A stretch of 64,000 nt of DNA from positions 6,801,443 to 6,865,442 of the forward strand of contig NC_031502.1 of assembly GCF_000237925.1 (NCBI RefSeq), in the 5' to 3' direction. Under the pieces are notes generated by a model. It ran no database searches and was not told the DNA's origin. It worked only from the letters and a program-made list of their open reading frames with translations. The position numbers and the translations under genes were made by a program. The DNA comes from Schistosoma mansoni. Its lineage: Eukaryota; Platyhelminthes; Trematoda; Strigeidida; Schistosomatidae. This document shows positions 39,101 to 54,100 of the stretch, one piece after another (position 1 is the stretch's first letter; each line of letters opens with the position of its first letter).

Positions 39101-42100
39101 TTAGGAGGTGCGATCCCATGGTAGCCGGTGACCAACAATAGGTTCATACGCCATTTGTTCCCTCAGGATCCTGGAGACTATGTGCACCATTGGTTTGAAA
39201 TCAGGGTTTTCCAACTCCCCTGGGTGGATCCTCCATATCTACCAACCAGGTTTAAGCGTTGGGTATCCGCTTTTCGTCCTCTCGATTTCGTAACCAACAC
39301 CCCTGCTGCGAGAAGGCAGTGAGTATAACTTCCCTGACATTGGTTATGTACGTTTGGTCAGACTAGAACATTTCAAGAGGGAGAGGGAACTCTCCCCACC
39401 CTCAGATGTACCAGGGCATTTGAGGACACTATATTGACTTTACATGACCAATATTTTCGTGGTTTTTTGTTATCAATTTTATGAAGAAGGATTCGTTGTT
39501 GTCTCATCTTAGTATCGGATTTTTCTTGTACTCACTCATGACCCCTACCCCAAGGACCCAAAACTGAGATATTCAGACCTTACGACGAACACGTCACCTT
39601 TAAACAACTATGTTAACACTCAATAATTCGCATTTTTAACTTCAGTTAGTTCACGATATTGTATACGCTTAATTTCATGATAATAATCGTAAATGTATGA
39701 AACTTACTAAACTCTTCACAATTGATTATAAAATATGTAAAATAATATTTGAAGAAAGATAATCCCAATGATAAAATCATCGTCCTGATAGAAATTGTAG
39801 GATAATTAAAAAAATATAGTTTATTAACTTGACTCGAAATCATTTGATTACTATGTCATTTGTCATTTACTACCTGAGTTAACAGTAAAACGAAATCCAA
39901 CCGCCCAAATTAAACTAAGTGATGGGAGAGTTTGTGCAAAACGTTGTATACTTAATAATCGATAGTTTTGTCCAAAGATCGGCAAAGTTCACGACGGTTT
40001 TTTGAGTGAATCCGTTGCTTCGTAGCTAATTGGTTTAACGAAGCCAATTTCGTCTTCTAGCCAAAATGAATGAACATTTTAAGGTTATAAAAATAGTGAG
40101 AGGTAAAGACCTGGGCATATAGATGCTAGTAACCTGATGTTCATGAATTCCTATGTCCAAGCTCTAACCAGATATCGAATGGTTGCGTTCTAGAAATTCA
40201 GAGACTTAATTTGTCAAAGTAATTCCTCTATGGTTATAACAAAGGGATTTCTGTTGTTTTCCGTTTATTCTGATGACAGCTATGACTGTTTTCGGACCCT
40301 CAAATCCCAACTTAGTCATTTTTTAGTGTAACTGATATTTCATGACTGTAATGCTTACAGAGTTCTGAAAGTAGGTCATAAATTCTTATTGATTTGATTA
40401 GATTTAGATATATCATACCCCTCTCTACTTGGAGTGATGCTATCCATGGTCAATAACTATTTCGGTTAAGTGATGGGCAGCTGAGATCTATATGCCAGTT
40501 ATATGGTTTAACGAAGTTAACCCATCTAACTTTGTCATAAACATGCTATTAGGAATAGCACTTTCATCGTCTAACTTTTTAGGGATTAACCTTCTATCAG
40601 GGGATCCACGTGCTGACCTAAAATACGCAGATGATATAGTTCTGTTTGGTGAAGACGCTGACAGAATGCAGTGTTACGCCCACCTTAAGTAATAATGCAA
40701 GCATGTTTGGGGTGCGGTTCTCTTCCTCCAAATGCAAAGTGTTGCTTCATGACTGACCTGGGTCAGAACCTAAATTATTGGTAGAGAGTAAAGTAGTCGG
40801 AATCGACCGTTTCACTTATCCTGGAAGTCTTATCAGCACTGATTGTCTGGTGTCTGACGAAAGCTCCTGACAACTCCACTGCTACTCAAACTACAGATCA
40901 ACAACACTCGCACCTACTACTCAACTACTTACTACTACTAGTCAACATCCCCAATCACAATTCATTCACTCAATCACTCACATTACACAAATTACCGCAT
41001 TCATTCACACTGACAATTGTCACCACAACTACCACTAACTGCTCCAAGCATCCATTCAATGCATTGACCACATCCACTGGTCAAATCCACTCTGGTCTGT
41101 ATCACTCATCCATCCACACAGCCAACAGAGATAAGATAACATCAGTCAACACACCCGACTGAATCCAACTTGAACCGATGTGCATACATACAGGTTCTAC
41201 GTTGTGACTGACTGACGAACTAACAATACACTAAAAGTTCACATACGTGAATGAACTAAAACGTATTTGACAGTGCGTCATTCAATTTACCATGAATATT
41301 TAATTTTGCACCGTTTTTCGACTTGGATGATAATGAAACTGTGGAGTAAGTGTTGAATACTGAATGGAAAATCCGAAATTTTAAGATAAATGGATGGCGT
41401 CCATGGTACTGACATGGCTCGTAACTACTGATATTGTTGTTGTTATTTTCGTCATATCCAATTTTTATTGTCATTTGTATAAATGTTGACTACGTAATAT
41501 ATTTTGTTATCTTTGTTCCTGTCCTTCTTGAACACTTTTTTCAGCATTGATACTCATCTCAGACATACCTATTCGGAACCATATTTATTTACTTAATTGC
41601 CAAATTTAATACAGCTAGTCAGCTTTTTCTTACTTGCAGTTCTAAACTGAACAAAATCCACACAATCAAGAATAAATGAAATAGATGAATTGTGACCAGC
41701 AATGGAATCCAGAACTAAAAACTGTACCAAGGCAATCCTCTTTGGCTGTACGTATACCAGCAAACACTGACCAAAATTCTGTCCTGAATATCAACAATGA
41801 GATAATTCATACCCTTGCTAATAGCTGTATACTTGTTGAATAATTTATTGGTTATCTGAACTGAATAACTCAGTGGATGTATGTTAGCGTTTGGAGCGAG
41901 AGGTACTGGGTTCTAGTCCCAATCTGAACAACATCATCAAGATACAGGGTACATCCAGTTGATGAATCCCAGGAGGGACGAAACAAAACACACGGATCCC
42001 ACTGCTAACCAAATCTATGTATTTTATAAGAACTAACAAAATTGCTACATCAAAGCAATGCTCAAAAACCCGCATATACTGAAAAATCCGGATCAAAATT

Positions 42101-45100
42101 CATTCCTGAATACCAGCAACGAGATTATTCGAACCTTTACTAATAATGGTATAATTAAGCGTATATTTTGTGTAAAGTACAACCTGGTAAACAGTTTACT
42201 TTGGACAGAGGTTTGCTAAAACTGTTTTTTATGTTTGTACTTTCAATAAACTTATTTTCTATTTACTTTGGTTGTTTTTTTTACATAATGTTTTAACTAG
42301 TCATTCCACTGTCAGTCGTCTGAACTCATAGATCATTTATTATCATCAGACAATGAATCAAGTGAAGATTTACCTGGTTATTCATTTCTGTCATCATCGT
42401 CTGCATCATCGTGTATACATATACCGTCTACATGCAATGATGATAATCATAATGATAATAATAGCTGTCATGTTAATCACATGGAAAATAATACATCAAC
42501 AAATACTATTCATAAGATAGTTAATAATGAAGAAAATGCTGATAACTGTCATCATCATCATGAATATCATAAACATAAAAATCGTCAATATCAACGTCAA
42601 GATAATGGATTAATGTCATTGACATCATGCAATTCTATTCCACTTCCATTTATGCTTATTCCTACAAGTGAATTAGCTTCAGGTGGTTCACTTACATGTA
42701 CAGTTGTTAATATCTTGGTAAGTACAATACATGATTGTGTGCATATCTTCAATATTATTTTGTTGAACAAACGGGTTTAGAAGACGCTGACAAAATGCAG
42801 TCTTCTGTTAAAACTGAGTAATAATGCCAGGATGTTTGGGATGCGGTTCTCCCCCTCCAAATGTAAATTGTTACTCAAGGACTGGCCTGCGTCAACACCT
42901 GAACTAAGAATAGGGAGTGAAGTAGTCGAACGCGTCGACTAATTCACTTATCTTGGAAGTATGATCAGCCCTAATGGGGTGGTGTCTGACGATATCTCAG
43001 CACGGATTCAAAAAGCTCGTTTGGCTTTAACCAACTTACGTCACCTATGGCGAAGACGAGATATCCGTCTATCAATTAAGGGACGAGTATACTGCGCAGC
43101 AGTTCGCTCTGTCCTCCTTTACGGCTGCGAAACGTGGCCATTAAGAGTAGAAGATACTCGCAAGTTACTGCTATTTGACCACCGACGCCTTATAAATATT
43201 ACTCGCATCTGCTGGGATCACCGGGTAAATAATAGTGAGGTTAGACACAGGGTATTAGGGAATGATGATAAATCAGTTCATGAGGTTGTGAATCTTCATC
43301 GACTGAGATGGTTGAGCTACGTGTTACGTATGCCTGGACACTGATTACCACGACGCGCAATGCTGACTAGTGTTGGGGATGGTTGGAAGAGAGTTAGGGG
43401 CGGCCAAACCAAAACGTGGCATCAGAGCTTGAAGTCACTACCTTCTAGTCTAAGCCATGTTGGTAGATGCAGACTACTTGGTTGGGGTCCACGTGACTAT
43501 CGTAACCAATGGTTGTAGACTCTATATGGCATGGCTCATAATCGACCACAATGGCGTAGGTGTATACACTCTCTGTCTTCCCTTAAACTATGAAATTAAA
43601 ATTGCTTCATATCTTTCTTTCTTCCTGTACTATATCTTTATATGCAATCTCACTTTTATATATTACCACCACTAAACTAACTACTTCTATGAATTCGGTG
43701 TTGATCTTGTTGTGCTAATGAGGTATGGCAACTTGGACCGATGCATATGTGTGCCTGGTCTTATGCTGTAGCTGACTGACTGACTTTAGAAGGATTAATT
43801 AAGATTTGATACGATAATAGGGATGGATTCGCACTGATAATACGCGAATCGACATCATATGTGATGGGTAAAAGTAGTGCATTCAACACACTTCACTGAA
43901 CATCAGAAATGTTGCGGATAATATCAGTATATATTGTTAATGCGAAGTTGTTTCATTTTAACAATATTTCAGTTTGACCTCTGCCGTGGTTGTGTAAAAG
44001 ACTTCTGCTCTTCCCGGCATACTTATCTTGGACCCTGATAGTGCCCTTGTTTGCGCCAATCTCATCTAACGTTTCAGTGTCCAAGAAACTAATTGACGTA
44101 AACGGATCGATGTAAACAAATTACTAGCAGCTTCTGTTCTATTTAAATATCAAACCGAGCTAGGTTCAAGACTGCCTATCAGCCCACTGAAAAGTATAGA
44201 TGAACGTCGACTGTACATGCATGACACCATGAAAAGCTTGATTTGAGTCGCTTGTGACTTCGCGAGACGTCCCACTCATAAACATTGGGTTTCTACAGAA
44301 TCCCTACAACTCATTGAAGCACGTCGGTCTACTCCAGGTGACCGCGAGTTTGAATACAAACAAAGACTGTTGCGTAATGAAATTGGGCAAAGCTTGCGTA
44401 AGGACTGAGAAACCTAGTGATCGGGGCGTGCTAACGAGGTGCAAGGAGCAGCTGTATCTGGTAGCTACCAGAAGCTCATTCAACTCATCCGAGTCACTAG
44501 CAACAACAAGTCTGGTGTGCGTGAAACAATCTGAGGCCAACAATCATAGTGTTTCTTGACACCAAGGCAGCTTTCGACTCGTTGAACAGGACTGTTCTCT
44601 GGGGTTGTCTAGTGAAGAAGGTTGTTCCTGAGAAGTGTATTAACATCCCGAAGACCCTAGATACAGACACTTCAGACAGAGTGAGGGCATACAACCACCT
44701 CTCTCCATTGTTTCATTCAAGCAGTGGGGTTAGACAGGGTTGCCCAATCTCACTGTTCCTCTTCGACTTTGCCATCGATGACATTCTGGAAACAGCTCTG
44801 ATGGATGTAAGTAATGGCGGTGTGGATCTGTTGCCTGGAGAAAGACTTTTCGACCTTGAGTGTGCGGATGATATTGTCGTACTGTGCAATGATACCGCAG
44901 TCACACAATCGGCACCTAACCAGTTGACAATCAGTATTTGTAGGTATGGCATGTGTTTTGCACCTTCGAAGTGCAACGTACTTTAAGACTGGCAGGACCC
45001 TGATCCTGTACTCACCCTGGGTGGTGAGCAGATTGAAGTAATCGAGAAGTTCGTGTATCTGGGTAACTGCATAAGTGCTGGTGATGGCGTGCGTGATGAG

Positions 45101-48100
45101 ATAAATTCACGTATAATCAAAGGCAGAGCAGCTTATGCCAATCCGGGCCGTCTTTGGAGCCTTCGTTAGTGTGGTTGTAAAAGGTCGGATCTACAACGCG
45201 TCGGTGAGAGCAGTTTTGCTCTATGCAGGCCAGCCTCCTTCGAAATTCCCACATGTATATACATCAGACAACAGGTAGGGTTGGGTCTTTCGAAAGTCTC
45301 GACATCCACATCCGTTGTCTATCCCGAGACCCGTACTCAAGACACTAGTGAAGTACCCTCTGCCAAATGTTAGGACACCGTCATACATATTACAGGCCAA
45401 CAATCGTAATGCTTCCTGAAATCAAGGTCGCCTTCGATTTGTTGGAAAGCAGTTTTGCTCTATGCTTGTGAAACCTGGCATCTCCGAGTCGATGATGTTG
45501 GACGACTCTCTGTGTTTGATCATCGTTGTCTCCGAAGGATTGCTGATATCCAATGGCAAAACCATGTTAGTAGTAATGCAGAGGTTCGCCAACGTGTGTT
45601 CGGGTGCAGAGACGATAATCCGATTGGTGTCACTATCGTGAGACACCGACTTCGGTGGCCTGGACATGTCCCACGAATTCCACATCGTGCAATATTTTCC
45701 GATGCTGGGATTGGTTGGGAAAGGCGGAGAGATAGTCAGTGCATGATATGGTGCCGTGGTGTGATAGAAAGCTGTATAGGACTGGTTTCCGTCGGCCTTT
45801 CATGACTCCCTGTTTGGGGTCGTAGAGATGGTTCATCACAGTGGCTTGAGATATTATCAGAAATGTCTCCAGCTGTAAATTTCTTTTACTTCATAAAAAT
45901 GAACGTAACTTCTTTGACTGAAAGAATTCTTCTCGGTTGTGCTTTTCCTAAATCAACTGCTTGCCCTATTACTATCTCACTTTCATACACTAATTTCTAT
46001 TCATTGTCGTACATTTTAACATACCCTTCATTCTCCATTTCTTTAAAACTTCATTGTTATTGTGTAGCGCATATGTATTGTAGTATTCCTTTGCACCAAT
46101 GTTTATGTGTTCAGATAAATAATAATTATTGATTGACTCCATTGATAAAGATATATTATATTTTTCATTTTCTAGCGTTGTTTAGGTTTATTGGACCGTT
46201 GTGGGGTGGAAGATTTATGCGCAATATTATATGATTTCTGGAATAATAATTGTCATGCTCCATTTTATCCAGCTCATTCTTTTTTTAACTCATATGTTAT
46301 ATATCCAACATGTTGGGAATTATCACGTATGGAAGAATCAGTGGTAACACGATCATCCTCTTTTACTTCATGCACTTTAGTTGATTCAAGGCGATCAACA
46401 GTACCTGGGGAGGATTATGAAAGGAATTATCAAATGTTAATAAATTGTCGTGAAAGTAAACCGTTAAATGGAAGTTGTTTAGTTAGTTATTTATTATCTT
46501 GCAGTTATATGGGTACAAGTTTTCTTGCTTCACACCCAATATATAATTTGAATAATTTGTCTTCACCTTGTTGTCTACGTCTACCGACAAGTTGCTGTTA
46601 TTTTGTAATGGATAGAGCTAATCAAATTTCGCCTTATAATACACCGGCAACTTATCATCCTAATTTAATTCAACCAATTTCTAATTCAAATATGAATTGG
46701 CGTAGAGGTTGTGCTGATAATCTTGTTCTTATGCTTACACATCATAGTCCTGGTTCAAAAAATACGTCTTCAGTTGTGGATAAGCTTCTTACAGGACGCT
46801 TCCTTCCTGGACCTACTTCATGGCGTTCCGTATGGCCTTTTATTCATAAAAATCATTCGAAATGTTTTAACTGTACTAAACCTGAGAGTAATATGTCTGA
46901 TTCGCTTGCGCTATGGTTTTCTGCATGGCTTTATTGTGGAGCAATACCTGTACTAGCTCAATTATGTGATTCAGCCTACTCAAATGCACAGTATTTTCCT
47001 CCTGATATCTTACAACAAAGTTGTAATTCTTCAAGATATTCAGCACAAGAACTTGTTTGGTCCCATCGTCTTGTGTATGGTGTCACGGAAAATAGTAAGT
47101 ATCTATTTGTTTTAGTTCTGATTAGCGTATACAGTTTAATTTAAAGATTCAGCTGACCTTAATAAGACATTAGGTAAAAATGAGAAATCGTTTGATGGCT
47201 GACATACTTACTGTGTGTCCTTAACCACTAATAATTTCGATACCCAGTACTGTATCAGCGAATGCAAAGAAGGCTAGGAGAAACTAAACAACACGTAGCA
47301 TAAGTCCAACCAATAGTTGGTTGTTGGTCTGAGCCATGTTTGTGGGTACAAACAACCTTGTTGCTGCTGGTTTCCAACAGTTAAAGACCTTAGGTTGCAT
47401 GTCACTAAATCTTTCACAGTAATACACTATTTTTTATCCATCTCTAGATTCGGGATTTTAATACAATTTCATACCTTCATCTCACGAATTCATCCCTTCT
47501 TTTCAATCCATATTTTCAATATTTATTTATTCTTACTATCAATGGTGCTATTTTTATTTGCTGTTTTTCTTAGTATTTTCATCTAGCTGTGTTGAAATGA
47601 CGTGGCAAATTTGAACCGATGCACATCTGTACCCAAAGCTTCTAATATCAGTTAGAAATGATTATCATAATAAGTTTTGTTAATATCACCATAAAGCTAG
47701 CTTCTTAAACTGCGTTAATTTTAAAAATTTTGAGGAACGGTAAATTCACCTTCTACATGTTTAATTCTGTTGAGTTATGTATCATAATATTATCTATTAA
47801 AGCTGAGTAGTGGCTAGTAGTAGAACTCAGGACGCACGTCCCGCTCTATTTAGGACTCGCCATCTAGAAGTAACTTCATCCCAGTTATGATGCTCACGTT
47901 GAAACTCGAACTCCAATACTTTTCACTTCCAATGTCAATGCATTATCTACCGATCTATTAAGTCCAAATAGCCACTAGCTTGTTCAGCATATGAATAAAT
48001 GGCAACATCGAGACAATCTGCTCAAGATGCACATATACCAATAGAGAAAGATCAGTTGGCAGTCCTTAACATCAACAACGAGGAAATAAAAACCATAGAA

Positions 48101-51100
48101 GCAGTTTTATCCCAAGTATTACTTTAAGAAATAATTTCTTCATTTCAGATTTACGCAATTCAATGTATAGATGTTGTGCCAAAATTTAAACAGTGAAAAT
48201 GAAAATAACAAAATAAAATTAAGAACTTAAAATCAGTTTGATTTTTTTCGAATTGCTACTCAGACCTATAGCCGATATTAAATGTAAGATACTATTTCAT
48301 ATAATATCATCCAATGTATCCAATCGCTGATTGCGGTTATTGCAAATCTTCAATTTTCAGATTATCATCAAGAAGCAACAAACTGATATCGATATTTCTA
48401 TCCTGCCCTGATAGACCTGGCACGGGTAGGGGTGAGGAGAGTTCCCTCTCCCTCTTGAAATGTTCTAGTCTGACCAAACGTACATAACCAATGTCAGGGA
48501 AGTTATACTCACTGCCTTCTCGCAGCAGGGGTGTTGGTTACGAAATCGAGAGGACGAAAAGCGGATACCCAACGCTTAAACCTGGTTGGTAGATATGGAG
48601 GATCCACCCAGGGGAGTTGGAAAACCCTGATTTCAAACCAATGGTGCACATAGTCTCCAGGATCCTGAGGGAACAAATGGCGTATGAACCTATTGTTGGT
48701 CACCGGCTACCATGGGATCGCACCTCCTAACGTTGCTCCGCCATCTTGTGAATTAGACCTCTAGGTCGAATGCTCGGGGTGTGGCTCACTAAGGGAACCA
48801 GCTGCTTCAGTCTGAGTACCTAGGGAGTACCCTAGCCCACGCACATATCAAGTGATGATTAGAATTGAAAAATTACTCTCGCTTCAGTTTGCACCCTAAC
48901 AAATTGTATTTGCAATTATTTGACAACAGTCGTTTACATTTTATATTTCATAACGTGTCTGTTCTCTTTCACTCCCATTCTGTGTATTCCTTCATTCAAC
49001 TCACACAACAGGTCGTCTGTGACGGAAACCCTGCTCTATCTAAATGTTCTCAAGTCATTGATTGATCGAAAGTTAAATGCTACCGCTAAATGCGAATTCC
49101 AAATCGGCTATTCTGACACCACGTATACCATGCAGACCAGCCTCCTTCGAAATTCCCACATGTATATACATCAGACAACAGGTAGGGTTGGGTCTTTCGA
49201 AAGTCTCGACATCCACATCCGTTGTCTATCCCGAGACCCGTACTCAAGACACTAGTGAAGTACCCTCTGCCAAATGTTAGGACACCGTCATACATATTAC
49301 AGGCCAACAATCGTAATGCTTCCTGAAATCAAGGTCGCCTTCGATTTGTTGGAAAGCAGTTTTGCTCTATGCTTGTGAAACCTGGCATCTCCGAGTCGAT
49401 GATGTTGGACGACTCTCTGTGTTTGATCATCGTTGTCTCCGAAGGATTGCTGATATCCAATGGCAAAACCATGTTAGTAGTAATGCAGAGGTTCGCCAAC
49501 GTGTGTTCGGGTGCAGAGACGATAATCCGATTGGTGTCACTATCGTGAGACACCGACTTCGGTGGCCTGGACATGTCCCACGAATTCCACATCGTGCAAT
49601 ATTTTCCGATGCTGGGATTGGTTGGGAAAGGCGGAGAGATAGTCAGTGCATGATATGGTGCCGTGGTGTGATAGAAAGCTGTATAGGACTGGTTTCCGTC
49701 GGCCTTTCATGACTCCCTGTTTGGGGTCGTAGAGATGGTTCATCACAGTGGCTTGAGATATTATCAGAAATGTCTCCAGCTGTAAATTTCTTTTACTTCA
49801 TAAAAATGAACGTAACTTCTTTGACTGAAAGAATTCTTCTCGGTTGTGCTTTTCCTAAATCAACTGCTTGCCCTATTACTATCTCACTTTCATACACTAA
49901 TTTCTATTCATTGTCGTACATTTTAACATACCCTTCATTCTCCATTTCTTTAAAACTTCATTGTTATTGTGTAGCGCATATGTATTGTAGTATTCCTTTG
50001 CACCAATGTTTGTGTTCAAATAATTATTTATAAGAAAACTCGGCTTTGAACTAGTTTGTCAGAACTAGTGATGCTACTGTGTATCTGCATAGACCGGCGT
50101 GGAGTATTGTTCATATATAAGTACTTCAACCATAAAATCTGCATTATTGTTTAAGATTTTTATATCTTCAAAAGCCGTTTATAATTTTTGAAATGGGTTT
50201 TCTTTATATACTTATCTAGTTTCCCCATATAAAGCATCCTTCTTTTTTCGTTGATAGAGGTTGTGTTTACTGTTATTGTCGTTACATTCTAATTTGACTT
50301 TTTTTTAACTATAGTTTCACAAATTTTGCAAACATATAAGTAGTTGCCACTTGTGTAAACCACACTTTTTGGTTTATTTAATAAGTCTTTTGGATTAGTC
50401 AAAGCTAGCATGAAGATAAGCAGTTGTATGTGATCAGCTTTTAAAGTAAGTGAAGGCATCCTTATGTTAACCGAAACTCTGATCCTTTATTATTATTAAT
50501 TGATTTTATTTTTTTCCTTTTCTCACAGATGAAGTTTACCTTACAAATCCAAACGAACTAGTCCCTGTTCAATATGTCTTGGATCAATTATCTAAGAAGC
50601 CTGAAATCCGTATTTCTAAGGCACAAATTTCCAATTTATGGACAAAGCATTATTTACATTCAAAATTATACCCTGATAGGGATCAAACTATAGAAGATAA
50701 ACAACATATTTCTTGTAAATCAACATTTTTCACTGGTGAAAGTCTTACTCTACTTGCCAGACACCCAGATCCTAGATGGGCTTCTATGAACATAATGGGT
50801 AAGTAAAAGTAGATATATATACTCGTGATGCTTACATAAGTGTTTAGCCTTTTCTAAATGTTATATTTTTTTACCGAATAAATCATAGTTTTAAAAAGGT
50901 TACTGGCAATTTTGAATAAAGAATCAACTAAAAACTCGAAGTAGTCATGTCATTTCAAGGATAAAGCGAAAAATTCCCATAAATTCCGTTCCCACACAGT
51001 CGTTTGATAGTAGTTGTGGTAATATGAAACCATCTATTTCGACGTCGAATGCAATAGTACTTCATTGAAATCACGAACCGATCTAATTTAGACGACCATT

Positions 51101-54100
51101 GAAAACCTGGGAGCACTGAACGGCTGTTTCTCTGTAGTAAGCGATTCAACGGCGCCCATATTCGACTCCCAGTTGTGGGGTCATCGATACGGAATAGCGC
51201 GAATTTGCACACCAGAACGAAATGTCGGTCCAGTGCCTCCAGGTTTTAAATTATCGTCTAACTTGCTTGATTCATGATTTTAATGGAACTCAACAATCTT
51301 CACAATCCCATACTGGTGTTTGTATTTAGTCATTTTCATTAGAAAGACGTCTAATCACATCGACAACTGGATAAATTGGAGACTTGAAGCACAAAATGTT
51401 TTTAAAGATTTTCAATTAAAAACTATGTCTGCTGTGTTTTTCTGTGATCAAGTCACCGTGCCATCTGACCGTTTAACAATGATGAAAAAAGTATGACTCA
51501 TTATTCCTTGATAAATTTCGACCTTAGTTGTTTTTTTTCTTATTATCATGGTTGGGTCAGCCACTGATGTCAAAATAAACATGGAAAATTGGGATAAATG
51601 CGCATCAGTCCAAGTTGCCACCTAATATCAGCAAACCGTGATGAAATCATCAATATGAATATCAAAGTAGGAAGAAAGTTGTAATATCATTAATAGTATA
51701 AATGAAGTGACTTGGGAAAGAAGTGGTATATTCGCAAAATATTGTATGAAACAATTTTGAAACCTGAAACGTAAGAGAGGACAAATAATGAGTGTATCTG
51801 TGCCATTGCGATCGATTCTGAGCCATACCACCAAATTCAACAATTGGTCACCATAATCGCACAGACCCCGGCCAAGTAGACGGCACCTATTTACTTATAC
51901 GGCTGACTCTATTAGTTTATGACTTCATGGATATTTACCTTACATCTTAATTTGGCTTCTACTAGCTTTATTCCAGCTTAATTCTATGCCGGCAAACATC
52001 TCGCATCGAAGTAAGCGATGATTGGGCATACTTACACATTTCTCAACCGCTGTCGAACAAGGTTCAGAATCTCATCAACTGATTTGTTATGTTTTCTAAA
52101 AACCATACGTCTAACCTCAGAGTTGCTGCAGTTGCATATACAACTCTAACATACAATACAAATTCCACGGTATATTTACTGAATCACGCTCAAATAGATA
52201 CAACTGGTCATTGATTAGTCAGTCAGTTACAACGTAGAACTTCGTACGTACGTACATCAGTTCGAGTTGCCATACCACATTAGCACAGAGATGAAGTTGT
52301 CAATTCAAATCCCATAGTGGTAGAAGTAGTAAGAGCATAAGCGGTAATCCGAAAGATTAGGGTTTGAAGATGTTATTGAAGGAGTATAATACGGTGAAAT
52401 AAATTTGGAAAGAGAAAAAGGATACGGACATGAAGAATTCAGAAGATTAGAATTTGGTAGAACACAAAGAGTGGATGCACCTTCGCCATTGCAAACGATT
52501 TTGAGCCATGCCATTCAAGGTCTCTAACCATCGGTTGCTATCATCTCGCGAATCCTAACCAGGTAGTCTACACCTACCAACATGGCCCAGTCCACTTGTC
52601 AGCGACTTCATGGATTTATGCCACGTTTTGGTCTGGTCGCCCCTAGCTTCCTTCCAACCTACTCCTACACCATAAAGCATTGCACGTCGGGGCAGTCGGT
52701 GGTTGGGCATACGCAACACGTGTCCCAGCCATCTCAACTGATGAAGTTTCACTACTTCATCAATCGATTTGCCATCATTACCTAGTACCCGATTCCTAAC
52801 AACTGCATTACTTACCCGGTGGTCCCAGGATATACGAGCAATGCGTCGAAGACACCTATGATCGAACACCAGTAGCCTACGAATATCCTCTACTCTTATC
52901 GGCCATGTTTCACTGCCATAAAGTAGGACGGAACGGACTGCTGCACAGTAAAACCGTCCTTTTGTTGCTAGACGGATATCTCGCCTACGCCATGAATGGC
53001 GAAAGTTGGCGAAAGCTAGACGAGCCTTCTGTATCCGTGCTGAGATTTCGTCACACACCAGACCACAAGGGTTGATGAGACTCCCAAGATAAGTGAAGCT
53101 GTCAACACGCTCAACTACTTCACTCCCTATCATTAGTTCAGGTGTCGATGCAACCCAATCCTGAAGTAACATTTTGCACTTCGAGGGAGAGAATCGCATT
53201 CCGAACATGCCTGCATAGTTGCTTATAGTAGTCAGAAGACTCTGCATTTTGTCAGCGTCTTCACCAAATAAAACTATGTCGTCGGCGTATTCTAAGTCAA
53301 TAAGTGAGCCTCTCGGTAAAAGTTAAACTCCAGGAGATTGAGATGATGAAAGTGATATCTCTAAAAGCATGTCAACGACAAAGTTAAACAAGAATGGGGA
53401 GAATGGACAGCCCTGACGAACACCACTTGAGGTAACCAATTCTGATGACAGTTCGCCATAGGCTCTAACTCGACCAGTTGTGTTCGAGTATAGGGCCTTT
53501 ATGAGGTTAATGTACTTCTTTGGTACTCCTTTCAGTGATAAACACTGCCATAGAACCTCACGATCAACGGAGTCAAATGCCGCCTTAAGGTCAAGAAATA
53601 CTACTATTGTGGGACGTCTGAATGTATGTCTATGTTCTAGGACCTGACGTAGAGTGAATATTTGGTCTATGCAACCACGTCCAGGACGAAAACCAGCCTG
53701 ATTTTCTCTGGTCTGCTCTTCACGAGCTTTGGTTAGGCGTCCAAGTATTATTGAAGCTAATATTTTAGACACTATATTAGTCAAACTGATCCCTCTGTGA
53801 TTGCCACAGGAGGACTTTTGTCCTTTCTTATAGACTGGCACAATCAGTGATTGGGACCAGTCAGATGGAATTACGTCCAGTTCCCAGATTCTACCTAAGA
53901 CCTCAGTCAATCTGGCTGCTAGTATTGGACCACCATCCTTAAAAATCTCAGGGGTAAACCTGTCAGGGCCTGCGGCTCTCCCTCGCTTTAGATTTCCTAT
54001 AGCTTTTTCAACCTCGTAGAGAGTTGGAGGACTTACCTCAATTTGCTATTCAGGACGACTGGGGATAGTGGGTAACTGAAGTGTGGCTGAAGGCCAGTTG

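Noticed and set aside
39128-39322. 64-codon frame found identically at 48509-48703
   Set aside because: It is an accidental open frame in SINE-B; identity reflects the repeat, not a conserved peptide.
46711-46956. 81-codon plus-strand frame
   Set aside because: An alternative-frame shadow of gene 3 exon 5.
45226-50011. Segmental duplication including exon 5
   Set aside because: Only the LINE-B block is repeated; exon 5 is single and the flanks of the two blocks are unrelated.
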